This document shows, in pieces, positions 33,917 to 44,084 of a stretch of 64,000 nt of DNA (positions are counted from its first letter, which is position 1; each line of letters opens with the position of its first letter). The position numbers were made by a program, and so were the translations under genes. The stretch comes from Micrasema longulum (taxonomy: Eukaryota > Arthropoda > Insecta > Trichoptera > Brachycentridae): NCBI GenBank assembly GCA_022494885.1, contig JAGVSM010004013.1:1-64000 (forward strand), written 5' to 3'. The notes below the pieces were generated by a model. It made no database searches. It was not told the origin of the DNA and saw only the letters and a program-made list of their open reading frames with translations.

Positions 33917-34247
33917 AAAAAAAACTAAAATTCACATATAATGAATTATTCTTGATATTTAATTAGTTTTTTTTATATTGTTTGACATATGTGATGACTA
34001 CTCGTTATTTCAAGGTTAAAATAAAAAATCTTACTCATGAATTGTACTTAGAAATTGCCATTATATATCAGGTATCAGATTACCCGAACCTTAGAGACCC
34101 ATAACGGTTCATTTATGGTCGAGTGTTTGTGATGGAATAATAAAAGACATGTTATTTTTTAATTCATATTTAAGAAGTAGGTTCTTATCACTTTATTTTA
34201 AATTAAAGTATTTTACATTTAAACATATTTATAACATTTAAAAATAT

Positions 34248-35348
34248 TTAGTACTTAGTGAATTCACCTTTATTTTTTATAACATGTAAAATTCTATTAT
34301 TTAGAGAAGCGTAAAGCGAATCTAAAATTTCTGATGTTATTTCTTCTTCCCAAACTTGAATTAAGTTTTTTTTTAATTCCTCAATGTTTTTTGATTTTTT
34401 TTTCCCGACTTTTTTTTTCATAATCGCCCATAAATTTTCTATCGGGTTCAAATCAGGGCTATTCCCGGGCCACGTCAACGATTTTAAGCCAATTTTCTCC
34501 TTGAATTCATTGATCTATAAAAAAACAATAAATTATTTATCATGTGGTCACAAAATGCATTTAAAAATATATATATTTGTACTCACAGTGCGGGCTCTAT
34601 GGCACGGCGCAGAATCGTCCTGAAAAATTGGGTCCGCGGTATACTGCGTAATGTCCTCGATTGTTGGAATAATATGTTTTTTTAACACTTTTTTGTACTG
34701 AATGGCATTCATCGTACCCTGTACAAAATTTAGAGGTCCTAAACCGTATGCTGTCATGCACCCCCAAATCATCACGTAGGGTGAATGTTTAACGGTTCGA
34801 GTGACGCACGACGGATGATATCTTTCCCCACGTTTTCGTCGAACTATCTTTCTGCCGTCTGGACCAAAAAGGTTGAATTTTGATTCATCAGAGAAAACAA
34901 CATTTTGCCAATCCTCAAAGGTCCAATTCTGGTGCTCTTTCGCCCAATCCAGTCTAGCCTTCTTCATTTTGTCCGTGAGTAATGGTTTCTTTGCGGGACT
35001 CCGTGCTTGGAAACCATGCTCCAACAGCCGCCTGGACACTGTTTTTACTGAAAATGTTGATGTGCTGGTAGACTGCACCTCTGCGTGTATTTCAGGTGCC
35101 GTTAAAATCGATCGCGCATAACAATTTTTTTTATTAAGCGATCATCTCGGGCAGATGTCACGCGCCCCCGTCCGCTTCCTTTTTTCCGTTCTATGGATCC
35201 AGTTTCTTGGATTTTTTTTAAATAAAAACCTCACTGCACCTTCTGAATACCCAACTCGACGAGATATTTCACAATTAGATATGTTTTCTTGCGACAATGT
35301 GATTATTTTGGATTTTATCGCAATCGACATTTGCTTTGCACTTTCCAT
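34248..35348 (-). CDS. Tc1-like DD34E transposase, with one intron and one frameshift
   Basis: Cut-and-paste transposase that would bind the inverted repeats and insert at TA. ATG taken at 35348 (MESAKQMSIAIKSK) rather than 35387 because family proteins start shortly before the first helix. N-terminal helix-turn-helix: SQENISNCEISRRVGYSEG. Basic linker near RKRTG; the frame shifts by one base near the C5 run at 35165-35169, then continues RVTSARDDRLIKK. Catalytic residues: D in VVFSDESKFNLF, D in FQDDSAPCHRA, E in PDLNPIENLW. A 72-bp stretch (34515-34586) bounded by GTGAGT and TATAG splits the last two; without it exactly 34 residues separate D and E. Stop at 34248. Length about 342 residues, normal for Tc1. 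Two defects only, one possibly sequencing noise. Confidence 0.88.
34515..34586 (-). other. Probable spliceosomal intron in the Tc1 transposase
   Basis: Minus strand: donor gtgagt, acceptor tttttttatag, phase 0, 72 bp, AT-rich, with an in-frame tga that would truncate an unspliced protein after the H-R-A-R-T block. Splicing joins RART to INEFKEKIGLKSLTWPGNSP. Confidence 0.75.
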
Positions 35349-35526
35349 GATTGTTGTGTTATGTTCACTCAAACGCGGGTAAAACAAGACTGTTGAGACA
35401 TTTTAAAATGTAAATATTGTAGAAAGGTGACACATAGTGTCCTTAATTTATTAAACAAAAGAAAGAGGTATCGATAAAGGATTTCTTAGAAAAAGGGTTC
35501 AGTAAAGTCAAGGGGCGCGGTAGCAG

Positions 35527-35557
35527 GTAAACTCGTAATTTTTTTTGTCTTGCGGTG
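35527..35557 (-). repeat. Tc1-like terminal inverted repeat, right
   Basis: Ends ttttgtcttgcggtg, followed by TA at 35558-35559. Confidence 0.93.
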
Positions 35558-35604
35558 TACGTCGCGAAACGTAAATATTTTGACGTTTCATATTAGGTGT
35601 TCAC

Positions 35605-35707
35605 GGATGATCCATTGTGATCGCGAATACGATAAACAACCACGGTGAAAAATTGTCATCACGTTGCTTATTAGTACGTCGATAGTTATTTGTGATTGAG
35701 CTACTGG
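35605..35707 (-). repeat. Inverted flank of the Tc1 region, right
   Basis: Partner of 33436-33515. Confidence 0.65.
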
Positions 35708-35884
35708 CGTAAAGATCCACATCGTATTTAAGAAACTTTTGCAAAATACTAAAAAAGCCACCACTTCCGGAAAAATAATATTTTCGAAAGTAGAAGTCAA
35801 TTAAAAAAATTTTTAAAATGACATCTCAGAAACAGTTCACAATGTATTGAAAAACATTAGCTCTTTTTTTACAGCCAATAATTG

Positions 35885-36015
35885 GAGACGAGGAACTAAA
35901 ATCCCAATCGTCCGTGCGCTCTGTAGCTGCAAGACGTGCTGGGATATTTATTTATTGTACAGCGCCCTTGAGGTGATTTTCATAAAAATGGCGCTTTATA
36001 AATTATCCAAATATA
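35885..36015 (+). mobile_element. SINE-like element with L2-type tail
   Basis: Head gtgcgctctgtagctgcaag followed by acgtgctgggatatttattt, then the L2 terminal motif gcgcccttgaggtgattttc and ggcgctttataaattatcc. The same composite, inverted, is at 57545-57660. The tail implies mobilisation by the L2 machinery. Confidence 0.65.
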
Positions 36016-36524
36016 TCTATATAGCCCTTGGTATGCTCTACCCCCTGTATTTTGTTTACGTCTAGTATTTGGCCACCCTGAAAATGGCACGTATCTGGAA
36101 ATTTGTGCACCTATCGTGCATAGGTTTAACACACATTCGCCGGAGAGATCGCTTTTTCAAAATCCTTATATTTCAAATCCATAATGTGCTTCCACATACG
36201 GATCGGCACCAGTCCACGAGTACTCCCCTACATTTGTTTAGATCATAAAATATTCCAAGTTAATATGAAAAGCTGTTCATTCTGTTCTCTCTACTGAAGG
36301 AAACCAAATGGATTTTGAATAATGTATCGGAAAATGCAATCCCCAGTGAGGGATGATTATGTATCTGTGGTGCATGTGGCTTTGTGTGGTGTTTACGTGT
36401 GTTAGTGTTACGTGTTACGTGTTTTGGTTGGTTTTACGTGATGTGTATTGGCAATCGATTGGGACACACTTCAGTAAAATACAAATATATAAATAACAAA
36501 GTGAAACTAGCAGAAAAACGTAAA

Positions 36525-37335
36525 CAAGTATACTTCATTATTAATATTTAAAGTATGAACTTTATGGTCAAACATTTTACTAAATATTTGTATAAATCCA
36601 CTTGCCGACTTTTCTTTGTCTACCGGTTTTGTCAGGACACAACTTAAACCAACATGCAAACCCCACTTTACCCCTTCACCATAGTTGTTGCACAAAATAT
36701 AAAACCAACTCGACGTGCATATTAATAAGCACATGTACTGATAAGGGCAAACATGCACATATTAAATTATGAAAATATTATTTGTTGTTTGAGAAAAAGT
36801 CATCAGCATATCACCTAATCAATTTAAATCATGACTTTAATAAAAATACAAGAGTTAAAATCTTACATACAAATAATTAAGGGTTAAAAATAAATAATGT
36901 GGAAATATTTCACATTAGGAACGCTTTAAAAAATAATGTTCCTTTGATCAATAATAAAACAACCTTTCAATATAGTCCGTTATAAGATGTTCCACCGTAA
37001 TGGTCACCCTAAATCTATTAAGCTCACCCCCTCTCTCCATCCCTACTTTTCTATCTTCTTTTTTATACTTTTTTTCAAACAACATAGAATATTTTCATAA
37101 TTGAATCAGTGCATGTTTGTCCTAATCAGTACGTGTGCTTATTAAAATGCATGTCGTGTTGGTTTTATATTTTTGTGCAACAACTATGGTGAAGGTGTAT
37201 AGTGGGTTTTGCATGTTGATTTAATTGGTGTCCTGACAAACAGACGGATACGTCTCGAAACCGGTAGACATAGAAAAGTCAGTAAGTGGTTATATACAAA
37301 TATTTAAGAACATTTAGTAAGTATACTTCGAGTTA
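36525..37335. mobile_element. Foldback element, arms about 245 bp, with hammerhead-like motifs
   Basis: 36525-36775 and 37090-37335 are inverted copies (aaaaccaactcgacgtgcat against atgcatgtcgtgttggtttt). The right arm has gtgtcctgac, an agacg/cgtct stem and gaaaccggtagac (37228-37269). The left arm (36618-36640) has lost exactly the stem. The loop is 36776-37089, unrecognised. Confidence 0.8.
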
Positions 37336-37364
37336 GAGTTCTCATAAAATAGTTCATAATCATT

Positions 37365-37610
37365 CCCTTTCAGCACCGAATGGTGCATAGGCCACTGCAT
37401 TGGCACAACAATCGCAGCGAATCTTGATATTTTTTGTTACATGAAGGTCTAACGTTTCAGGTACCAGTCTGAGAAATATGAAATATTATAGTGTAAAAAC
37501 AACTTTTTGAATAATATTTCATGTCAACCATTTTGGGAATCGAACCCGAGACCTCTTGCATGGTAGGCAAATGCGTTGACCACTACACCACGTGACCTAC
37601 AGCGTACATT
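37365..37610 (-). mobile_element. tRNA-derived SINE (SINE-C)
   Basis: Minus strand: tRNA-like head with gtggtgtagtggtc near 37590 and gggttcgattccc near 37540; 3' body with ggtgcataggccactgcatt near 37381. Confidence 0.75.
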
Positions 37611-37619
37611 GAAGAATTG

Positions 37620-38160
37620 TTAACATATAAGTTATATGTATAACATCGAACCAAAAAGCGCTAAAAAAAAATTTTACGTGATATTTATGCCTTTTATATA
37701 ATTGTCTGTTCGTACCTGATACCTATCTTCGACAAAGAGACCATCGATTGTTTTACCTACCACGATGCAGAACCAACCTGCCAATGGTTATGCCAGTTGT
37801 AAAATCAATATTACTACTTTATCGCACCACCTCGGAACTCGTAAGGTTTAGAAATAATAAAAAATGGGCGTTTTGAAGTGACATTTTAATTATTTAAATA
37901 AGTTTCGGTTTTGGCCGAAACTGGGACAGAAGCCGAAATTCACTTTCGGTTTCAAATAATAATCTTTTTACGGTCAGTAATAGAAATTATATTCAAAATG
38001 TTTGTTTTTTTTGTTGGTAAAAACCTTGAGGTATGTACCTATCCTTGACTAAACCTTGTTTTGATTTTTCTGTCTATCTATCAAAAAAACTCAGTCAATG
38101 CCGTGGCTGATTGTTTTCATGAATTGATATAATCGACTAGGGGTTGTGAAGGGGGGTAGG
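37620..38160. other. No gene; short cggttt-rich patch
   Basis: 37900-37960 has ttcggttttggccgaaac and ttcactttcggtttc, like the GC-richer repeats at 46500-46880. Otherwise nothing. Confidence 0.4.
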
Positions 38161-38163
38161 AAA

Positions 38164-38204
38164 AAGTCGTAATTCACCCTCTGGGAGGGGGTGAATAACG
38201 ACTT
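38164..38204. repeat. Strong hairpin
   Basis: aagtcgtaattcaccctc and gggggtgaataacgactt pair with a short loop of about 5 bases and few mismatches. Confidence 0.8.
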
Positions 38205-38499
38205 TGACCTAATGTGGAAATGCCAATAAATACCAATGTTTTCTTATCTAATAGAGCCATTTCCAAAGTATTGAAATTGTCAGGATAGATAACATCGTAA
38301 TGTTACGATAAACAGCGTAGATTTTGTGACCAAAGGCAAAAATATTATGCAAAAAAAAAATATTCATGACAAACTATTAGCATTTTCCGCCATTTTGCGT
38401 GAACGTGTCATAATTGTGTCAAATATTGGGTGTTAACGTTAGAGTAATAACCTAATTAAGTCGCCCTTTTAAAAAAAAAACTAAATCGATTCATGGCCA

Positions 38500-38700
38500 C
38501 GAACTTAGCAACAGATTACAGCAATACAACAAGCCGTATGTACTTACGGTGAGGATTGCGAGCGTAAACCAAAACCGTCCATTAAACGTTTTTTTGTCAA
38601 ACATAAAACCAAACCAAAAATTTGGAACGCTTTTGTTCTATTCAAAAGAGCTTTAGGGCTTCTCTAAAGAATTATTACTCTGAGGTATCAACATAAGTTC
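38500..38700 (+). repeat. Dispersed repeat Z, copy 1
   Basis: Aligns in the same orientation with 48690-48890 (ttacagcaatacaa, aaccgtcc, ttggaacgc, gaattattactct). Confidence 0.6.
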
Positions 38701-38854
38701 TGTCTGTTTTTTCCGCAAATGAAGACAAAAAAGGACACAACATAAAAAAGTACAACAAATTACTCAATAATGTATTCTCCTTCATAATTAGTTAATAATT
38801 CATAGCATCTTCCCCTTACGGTGCGCAAATATCACGAGCAATCTATCTTTATAA

Positions 38855-39425
38855 CTTTACTCGCCTACAGTCTGTATTAAATGCTGCAGCGAGACTTATT
38901 TTCAGAATCTCTATGTTTAGTCATATCACTCCACTACTTCGGGAATTATATTGGCTATGTTTTCCACAAAGGGTGAAATACAAACTATGTTGGCTTGTGT
39001 ATAAATCACTGCACAACTCTGCTCCCGAATATCTTTGATGTTTTATCATGTTAGATGAACTAGCTGATAGGCGTCTTACGCTTAGATCAACTAGGTACGT
39101 CTACGGCGAGAGAAAAGTTGTTATACCTCTACGTAAACAGCGCACTAAATTCGGCGAACGCGCATTTGCAGTCGCAGGCCCTATAAACACGGATTGCTCT
39201 CCCAGCAGAAGTACGAGGCTGTGAGAGTGAAGTGATGTTTCGGAAAAAAACTTGAAAATCCACTTGTTCTCTAAATCATTTGACTAAATCCGTAGCTTGT
39301 CATAACAAAATAAATTGTTTGAATTAAATTACAAATTTAAAAGCCTGAATTAAATTGATTTATCTATAGAATCACCTTGTATTACGAAAATGGCGCTATA
39401 TAAGTCATCCATAATAATAATAATA
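38855..39425 (+). pseudogene. L2-group LINE C-terminal tail and 3' UTR
   Basis: LQSVLNAAARLIF, SHITPLLRELYWLCFPQRVK, KSLHNSAPEYL then several frameshifts, the ATSTARE-like and QRTKFGERAFAVAG segments, and a terminal FSKSF. The intact Trp here (tattggctatg) shows what was lost at 8692. The 3' motif is partly deleted (tgtattacgaaaatggcgct). Confidence 0.8.
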
Positions 39426-39439
39426 TACTCTTAGCAATT

Positions 39440-39850
39440 AGAAATTAAATACAAAAAATGATTTCTTACACGTGGAAAAAATTAGAGCATTGTAAGGTGA
39501 AGATTCTCTAAAATGTACGAAAAAGGTAATTAAAAATATTTTAATAAAAATTAAATATTTGAAAAGACGTCACAAGTTCTTCTAAATAACCCAATGATGA
39601 AGTGTTATAATAGATTTCCGGTGTCCGGGAAGCCAACCCCTCGATCAGGACACCTCACCGAAAATAACTAATGCCGTCACACGCGGAGTAATTAAAAAAT
39701 TACAAAACTTACAAAAATCGTAGTGATGATAGAACGATGCATATATATATATATTTTATTTGGTTTAGTTTGATAGTCTATTGACAAACATTTTTTTTGT
39801 AAAAAAACACTGAACAAAACATTGTGCGGATAGAAAATACACTCAGGAAC
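39440..39850 (+). repeat. Dispersed repeat W, copy 1
   Basis: Aligns with 45455-45835 in the same orientation: attagagcat, agttcttc, agatttccggt, cgtcacacgcg, caaaactt, aaaacactgaac. Confidence 0.6.
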
Positions 39851-40179
39851 ATTTTTTGCTTACTTAACTCAAAAAAGACGATTATGGACTTGTACCATTA
39901 TTGTCGCTCCGATACGACATTAACACTTTATAAAACACATCATAATATTGTTAAAAATCGTTTTAAAACATGATCTTCAGGGGTTGTACTCGTATTTAAA
40001 AATAACACAAAATTTTGTACCCAGCAATTTAAGTACCTATGTATAGGATAATAATAGGATATCAAACCATAAAAAAACCAAAGAAAACTGGTATTAGATT
40101 AGTGTATTAGAGCTGCTGGTATGTAGGTATCTCAAACATCGTTTTATCAAATAAAGTACTAGAGGTAACAGCCGAAGAT

Positions 40180-40330
40180 ATGTGCCCTCCGGGCGCGGGC
40201 ATTGCGGGCCCATTATCTAGTTATTTTTCTCCTAACGACCCTTAACCTGTCATAAGCTGGCTGCACTAACGACCGGAGCCCTGGGCCTGGGGCCAGGCCG
40301 GCTCGGGTCCGTGATGTATGACGTCACATG
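40180..40330. other. GC-rich island with hairpins
   Basis: Contains ggcctgg-gg-ccaggcc (40284-40299), gtgccctccgggcgcgggca and a tgacgtca palindrome near 40320, in DNA that is otherwise AT-rich. No open frame recognised. Confidence 0.6.
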
Positions 40331-40589
40331 GTGGGATAATTTCCCAAGGGGACATTGAATCAAAAGGATCACATTATACGACGGTCCAAGACAGGCGGAG
40401 TCAGGCGTATTAAACTGACATGACACCTAAGTTTCGAACTGCCAACACTGGGATTATGATGAGCAAGAAAATGAAGGTCATAGACGTTATTCCTTTACCA
40501 GCTGCATATCATATTGGGTAAACATTCTTGTAAGAAAAAGATATAACTTTAAAATAGTTGTTGTGCTTTTTTTTGTTTTAAAAAAGAAA

Positions 40590-40745
40590 AAGAAATATTA
40601 GCGTTCTTATAATTTACCGAAATATTTCAATTTTGGTGGCCATTTTCTACGAGTTGTAAATAACTCACTATTAGAAAATGGAAATCAAGTTGGGGTAGAG
40701 TGGGTCTCTGGCCCGTGAGTCCGCAACACTGGCCACGGGACCACT
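40590..40745 (-). mobile_element. tRNA-derived SINE (SINE-B), copy 3
   Basis: Minus strand: head gtggtcccgtggccagtg, then a damaged B box, acttgatttcc and gagttatttacaactcgtag. A deletion removes part of the B box. Confidence 0.75.
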
Positions 40746-40884
40746 TATTTTTGCATTACTAGTCTTAAGCGTGTTTATATTATATACACACCTCATTGGA
40801 TGTACAGAAGATATGTTAAAATTGTTTTTTTTTTCACAAGATCTATTTAGTTAACAAGGATTATATTTAGTTAACAAGGAATAT

Positions 40885-41530
40885 TTGTATTCGTTATATC
40901 TTTAATCTTCGCAAATTTGACCACATAACCGAGTATCGCACGCAACTACACTGGCTCAGTATCAGGCATAGAAGAAACATTCACATTCTATCACTTCTTC
41001 ACAATATTTTAAATAATCCACCTTCGCCTGTTTATCTGAGAGAGCTCATCCAACCTCTTTCACAACACGGACTATCTCTTCGTCCTAGTAACGAGAGAAC
41101 CCTTTTAATACCCTGTCATCGCTCTAAATTTTTTGCCTCCTCTTTCACAGTAGTAGCCGCTCGATTGTGGAATAATCTACCCACTAATGTTAGAGACGCC
41201 CCTTCTTTATTTACATTTAAGTCAAGATTGAAATGTCACTATGTAAATATTTAAATTGTTCCTTTATCCTTCTTCTTTCCTTCCCATCCCCTCTCCTCTC
41301 TTCACAATATAGTGTTTTTTTTATATTTATATTTATTTTTGTTAACTTTTGCTTTTAATTTTTGTATAAAATTGTAAGATTCAATATGTCCATGTATTTA
41401 TAATTTTCTCAAACTGAACGGTTTGGGTAGGTAGGAAGAAATTGCCTTAAGGCAATATGCCCGCCCTTATATGTATATTTATTGTATATGTATATAAAGT
41501 GTCAAATAAATAAATAAATTAAATAAATAA
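40885..41530 (+). mobile_element. CR1-like LINE (family C), 5'-truncated copy
   Basis: Coding 40913-41254 plus a 3' UTR with a hairpin ttgccttaaggcaa (41441), gcccgcc, and an (AAAT)n tail ending near 41530. The 61826-62808 insertion is the same family. Confidence 0.85.
40913..41254 (+). pseudogene. Family C LINE RT C-terminal 113 codons
   Basis: Open throughout, no start codon because it is truncated. FDHITEYRTQLHWLSIRHRR, SPVYLRELIQPLSQHGLSLR, NERTLLIPCHRSKFFASSF, VVAARLWNNLPTNVRDAPS, then FKSRLKCHYVNI and taa. This series is the C-terminal tail of CR1/L2-group LINEs. The intact frame over 342 bases suggests a fairly recent copy. Confidence 0.85.
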
Positions 41531-41539
41531 GGATTGTTG

Positions 41540-42380
41540 TGAAAGAGGAAAATAATAATAGAAAAATATTGATTCGTAATAGTGAACTATCACGTTTATT
41601 TTACATGTTTAAAGTAAAAAGGTTCTATGGAATACTGTCCAGTAAAAATATTTTTTTTGCTACATTAGAAGCATAAAAAATCTTTTTAAATTTGTAATTT
41701 TGAATTCCCGCAAAAACGGTGATTTCATTGGCCACGACCCTAATACGTCACGATTCATGTTTATTTGTTCCCGTCCACTCAAATCTGTTAAGAACATTGT
41801 CACGAATCTTGACGTCACAACTGCCAAGGCCAAACATGTTCCGTTTTTCTAGCGACGTATTTTATTGAAGTTCTTTTTTAAATATATGAATGAAAACATT
41901 TCTCCACAACATCCACATTCCCTCCAAATCCATTTAATTTGTTTTTATCGGTATTCGTCCTACGTGGTATTTCCCTGGTCGTTTTTTATTATTATTATTT
42001 TATTTTTTTAATTATTATTTTGATTATTTCGTTTCAAATTAAAATTTATTCGATAATACTGAACCGAAGAATATTTAAAGCTTTGGAAACGATAAAAAAT
42101 ACAATAGATCAGGAATAAAATTATATTTCATATGAATAAGTAGGTATGAATTTATACATTTATTTTTCTCTGATGAACTGTGCGTATGTATTGTAATAAT
42201 TTGTTAAATTCTTTTTACATAATTTTCTTCAATTCCTTTAAATTAATTGATTAAATTAACCCTTGAAAATACATTTACAAATTCAGTATTCGGAATTTTC
42301 ACCTGAGAGCAATCATCAAGTCAATACTGGTCCAGAATTCTGAATCTTTTCCACACACAGAAACCGTATTCATGAATGAT
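41540..42380. other. No gene seen
   Basis: AT-rich; no supported features. Confidence 0.45.
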
Positions 42381-42384
42381 ATTG

Positions 42385-42640
42385 TTCCGGTATCGTTCAG
42401 GACGAGCTGGCAGATAAACGCCTCACTCTCCGCTCAGCCTCCTGTTCTGCTGTAGGGAAGGTGATACGACCCCATTTACGCCACCAGAGTTCCAAATTTG
42501 GCGATAGTCGGACTCTTGGCGTGGAACGCTTTACCTCCAGAAGCTCGAAATCGTGCAACAGAATCGCTTTTCAGGAAGAAAAAAACTTTTTTATTTATGA
42601 AATCGTTTCCTGATTTAAAAAGTCCTACTTTTTAGATGTG
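42385..42640 (+). pseudogene. Diverged L2-group LINE C-terminal tail
   Basis: DELADKRLTLRSASCSAVGK, VIRPHLRHQSSKFGD, a frameshift, then NALPPEARNRATESLFRKK and FLFMKSFPDLK before tag near 42633. Same block order as 8800-9020, but clearly a different subfamily. Confidence 0.7.
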
Positions 42641-42649
42641 ATTTTTAGA

Positions 42650-43400
42650 AGTACAAACATAATATGTGTATTACATGATTTGTAAAATGTATTTCTAAAG
42701 ATCATAAAGACTTGTCTTCAGTTTCGCATATTCACTATCATTTTTTTTAAAAACCAACTAAGCTTTCATTGTACCCCTCACTGCAGTATTTTCAATTTAT
42801 GATCAATCAAATACACGTGGTCAGTTCTATCACCTTTAACTAATTTCCCAGCATGACAGTGAAGGAATACAGTGTTAGTTCCGAATTGAGACCGCGGCCG
42901 CATTCTCCAGATCCCGCTTCGGAAAGGAAGAAGAACGTAGTAATACAAACAACGACACAAAACCCAAATACGTTGAGGAAACTTTAGAAGAATTTGCCCT
43001 TTACAACATGCACTCAAGCAACAGAAGAAAAACGATACGTATACCAAAACACATAAGTACATCAAATTATCAAGATACTACTGGCAAAGTCCTAACCCAG
43101 ATCCTAACATGATCCCTATCGAACTCGGGCGAAATCACCTCTCGTCAAAACACTGATCCCTCGCGAAAACCCTAATTGTCCTAATACCAACAATAGGAAC
43201 AATCCTGTTCATAGACCCTAATCGTCCTAACAACCTCTCAGACCTTAAAGCAGACGAAACGGGTCCTAGAGCATGGTCAGCGCGCGGTTCTCTTGAGTTA
43301 TTCTACTATTTAAATTGTTGTTATTTACCACTTCCCTTCTATGGGACAAGACAAATAGTAATTAATAGTTAGCCAGTAAACACCTTTATTTTATTTTTTA
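42650..43400. other. No gene; cluster of CCTAA words
   Basis: 43090-43240 holds six CCTAA occurrences (gtcctaaccc, gatcctaac, aaccctaattg and others). A NotI site (gcggccgc) lies near 42896. No coding frame recognised. Confidence 0.45.
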
Positions 43401-43404
43401 AATT

Positions 43405-43475
43405 AAATAATGTACAGCGCTCTTGAAGTGATTACTCACGAAAACAGCGCTATAAAAATTGTCGAAATTCATTAT
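43405..43475 (+). repeat. L2 3' tail with compensated hairpin
   Basis: agcgct, cttgaagtgattactcac, then agcgct: both hairpin arms changed relative to the usual agcgcc and ggcgct, so pairing is kept. Confidence 0.75.
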
Positions 43476-43479
43476 TTAT

Positions 43480-44080
43480 TATAGTGAAGAAAATGATATT
43501 TAAATCAACCAATACAACCACAAGACCTCTTAAACGCCTTGAATTCGATATCCGCTTCTTAAAAAGATTCACCATGTCTGGTTAAATATCTTTAAGAGAA
43601 ATTTTGTGAATTTCACCAAATTTGTACAAAAAAGCAATGAACTTCCACCAAGAAACTTTACTTAGCTTGTTTTAATACATACTGCCTTGGTAGTTATACC
43701 AGCATCCAAAAGGTGGTAAATTTTATACAGTATAACTAAGGAAGATACCGCATACAGTTTAGATATTAAATTTCTTCCTTAGCAACGCTATTCTCACCTT
43801 TGATACGGAGATATGTTAACGACCGCATTAAGATAGTTTCCATGTAACGCAATACCTTCACACTCCACTCACTCTACACTCTATAATGTTAGTTCAGGGT
43901 GTTAAGTACTGTCCAGTACAGAGTACTCTCGCTTGTCTGTCTCAGCAGTTCTCTTATCTACTGAGATAATTCTACAGTATATTTGTGAGAAAGAGTCAGC
44001 ACGGTGCGAAGCAGCGGACAGCTGATAATAAACTAAAGATGAACTCATAAAGTTATGGGGTAAATATTTTGTCCCGTATA
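43480..44080. other. No gene seen
   Basis: No supported features. Confidence 0.45.
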
Positions 44081-44084
44081 AATT

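Larger units (their letters stand above)
33886..35557 (-). mobile_element. Nearly complete Tc1-like (IS630-Tc1-mariner) transposon
   Basis: 1672 bp, bounded by terminal inverted repeats caccgcaagacaaa at 33886 and its complement ending at 35557 (26 of the first 28 bases match), each flanked by TA, the target duplication expected of this superfamily. It encodes one transposase on the minus strand. Non-coding gaps inside are normal: about 360 bases after the stop and about 200 before the start. Confidence 0.93.

Noticed and set aside
34548..35078. Reading the 176-residue Tc1 frame as a complete protein ending at its own stop
   Set aside because: The last 12 codons are intron sequence; the Glu-containing part continues after 34515 in family-correct spacing.
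36340..36475. Repeated ttacgtg words as a regulatory array
   Set aside because: Four occurrences in about 60 bases, but embedded in a GT-rich low-complexity run; chance and slippage explain it.
42778..43065. Minus-strand frame of 95 codons rich in Cys
   Set aside because: No family recognised; the apparent Cys/Tyr richness comes from base composition, and there is no supporting splice or start context.
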